This document shows, piece after piece, positions 5,831 to 6,974 of a DNA stretch of 6,974 bases. The stretch's first letter is position 1. Each line of letters opens with the position of its first letter. This DNA comes from a bacterium (GTDB lineage: Bacteria > UBA9089 > JASEIO01). A program made the position numbers and the translations under genes. Below the pieces are notes generated by a model, which was given only the letters and a program-made list of their open reading frames with translations, ran no database searches and was not told where the DNA came from. Location of the stretch: NCBI GenBank assembly GCA_030017475.1, contig JASEIO010000057.1, positions 1-6,974 on the forward strand. The letters are read 5' to 3'.

Positions 5831-6974
5831 CTATTTTATGATTCCTATCTTACCCACACACTTCTCACCATTTGGGTTGGTGATATAGTAAATATAGATA
5901 CCACTTGCCACCTTCTCCCCTTTATCATTGGTAGCATCCCAGGTGGCCACACCATCTGCCACCCTATCATCATCCGGCTCCTTTATGGTTTTTACCAGCT
6001 CCCCTGAAACGTTATAGATCTGTATAGTTGCCTTAGCAGTCAATCTCTTGGTTAAGTCAGTTGGATGCCCAAATGTAATTACAGTGTGACCCTTGTCTGG
6101 TTTAAATGGGTTTGGATAGACAACTACTTTATCAAGCTTAGCAGCAGCCCCGGGCTGTCCCATAAGGATATAGACTGAGAGATGGGTCAGTGGAACAGAG
6201 ACGGTATTGACCTCAGGGTCAACCTTTGAGCCAGGCATCTCGACCCAGGCACCGTTAATTAATTTAAATACCTTGAGACTCAGTTCATGGATTGGAGGCA
6301 GACTGCCATCGACTATTCCATCTTGATCAACATCTGGGTAGTGAAGAATAAGGGTTACCGGGTTATTGAAATCTGTTATTGGAGCACCAGCACTATTGTA
6401 AACCTTAATCTCAACTATTGAATCACCAATCCGGTAGTATCCAGTTGGACCGGATGGGATGTCACCAATTGGATTTGGGTCTATAATTACCCAAACATTC
6501 TCCCCAAGGCTATTAGGACCAAATTTTAGCTTTGTATTACCATCGGGGCTTTCTGCTAATCCTCCTTTACTATCATCTATAAAAATACCAACGATGATTA
6601 TCCCTGTATCATCTGTATGGCCTGCCCCATCATCTGCATGGATAGTGCCAGTGCCTGTAGTGGTTGGACTGAAGGTGGTTGATGTGCCGGTTGTGGGTGA
6701 GAGGTTTCCTTCAACTACACCTGTTCCAGTCCAGGTGACCTCGATATCACCTATGTAGTTATTGTCTGCATCATACCCTGCGGCAAAGACTGTCAAGGTC
6801 TCATCGGTAGTCATGGTATGGGTACCGACCTCATCTCCTCCACCACCTTGGGCATCCCGGATGATGATGTGGTGGAGAGGTGGTCCATCAGGGGTTATCT
6901 TGACTACAAAGGCATCCATTCCACCTTGATAGGTCTGATACTCGCTCTTGGTGGGAAAGTCAGTGGAATAGGTA
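5831..6974 (-). CDS. modular secreted surface protein with SBBP-type repeat, Ig-like modules and FlgD-Ig/type A sorting-like C-terminus (5' end outside window)
   Basis: The frame stays open through the right edge, so only the last 380 residues are seen; the Met at 6919 is internal. Numbering from the edge: residues 1-30 (TYSTDFPT...GGMDAFVVKITPDG) are the end of an SBBP-type beta-propeller repeat. Residues about 50-129 are a Thr/Gly-rich Ig-like (invasin or cadherin-like) module. Residues about 135-170 (ESPDGNTKLKFGPNSLGE) resemble a ZU5-like beta module. A D214-V-D-Q-D-G-I-V-D222 loop looks like a calcium-binding repeat as in thrombospondin type 3 or dockerin. Residues 283-380 are a FlgD-Ig/Por-type C-terminal domain: VVYPNPFKP, IYNVSGELVKTI, WDATNDKGEKVASGIYIYYI, ending KIGIIK. 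In type IX secretion such domains direct cargo across the outer membrane. Cysteine is nearly absent. Function is probably structural or adhesive; no enzyme domain is visible in this part. The PorV-like gene follows 46 bp downstream. Confidence 0.82.
   Translation of the reverse strand, partial: TYSTDFPTKSEYQTYQGGMDAFVVKITPDGPPLHHIIIRDAQGGGGDEVGTHTMTTDETLTVFAAGYDADNNYIGDIEVTWTGTGVVEGNLSPTTGTSTTFSPTTTGTGTIHADDGAGHTDDTGIIIVGIFIDDSKGGLAESPDGNTKLKFGPNSLGENVWVIIDPNPIGDIPSGPTGYYRIGDSIVEIKVYNSAGAPITDFNNPVTLILHYPDVDQDGIVDGSLPPIHELSLKVFKLINGAWVEMPGSKVDPEVNTVSVPLTHLSVYILMGQPGAAAKLDKVVVYPNPFKPDKGHTVITFGHPTDLTKRLTAKATIQIYNVSGELVKTIKEPDDDRVADGVATWDATNDKGEKVASGIYIYYITNPNGEKCVGKIGIIK

Noticed and set aside
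5446-6758. Plus-strand reading frames opposite the PorV-like and cargo genes (5446-5709, 5690-6007, 6459-6758)
   Set aside because: They lie antisense to clearly recognisable genes, have no family resemblance, and their open state follows from the codon bias of the real strand.
6917-6919. Met at 6919 as the true start of the cargo gene
   Set aside because: The frame is open to the window edge and the upstream codons complete an SBBP repeat; no Shine-Dalgarno precedes this ATG.

Overview
The window looks like a chromosomal segment from an uncultured, AT-rich, diderm (outer-membrane) bacterium, plausibly one of the candidate phyla that encode PorV/PorQ-like barrels and surface proteins with a FlgD/Por-type C-terminal domain. 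The phylum cannot be fixed from the sequence. The window has no RNA gene, CRISPR array or insertion sequence. I found no wholly new system; the most unusual items are a fused MEMO1-AMMECR1 protein with an apparent lipoprotein signal and a second in-frame start, and a PorV-like/C-terminal-domain cargo pair.

Left block (1-4806, plus strand). A near-consensus sigma-70 promoter (74-102) with an extended -10 sits inside a 10-bp direct repeat, and is followed closely by five co-directional genes: a calcineurin-like metallophosphoesterase (127-888), a CarD/CdnL-type RNA polymerase-binding regulator (1006-1494), a DUF362 protein with two 4Fe-4S clusters (1484-2590, overlapping carD), purN (glycinamide ribonucleotide formyltransferase, 2610-3215), and a fused AmmeMemoRadiSam B-A protein (3337-4806). 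The carD/DUF362 overlap and the short DUF362-purN gap suggest a co-transcribed core. The gaps before carD (117 bp) and before the MEMO gene (121 bp) could hold further promoters, but none is convincing. The genes do not form one obvious pathway: a transcription regulator, purine synthesis, an iron-sulfur protein and a putative metal/radical-SAM-associated protein are linked mainly by position.

Right block (4879-6974, minus strand). Two genes converge on the left block. The upstream one (5831-6974) is cut by the right window edge. It is a modular secreted protein: the end of an SBBP-type repeat, an Ig-like module, a ZU5-like beta module, and a FlgD-Ig/type A sorting-like C-terminus. Downstream, 46 bp away, is a PorV/PorQ-family outer-membrane barrel (4879-5784). 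Together they resemble a cargo protein and its outer-membrane shuttle as known from type IX secretion. This block is visibly richer in G+C than the left block in sampled stretches.
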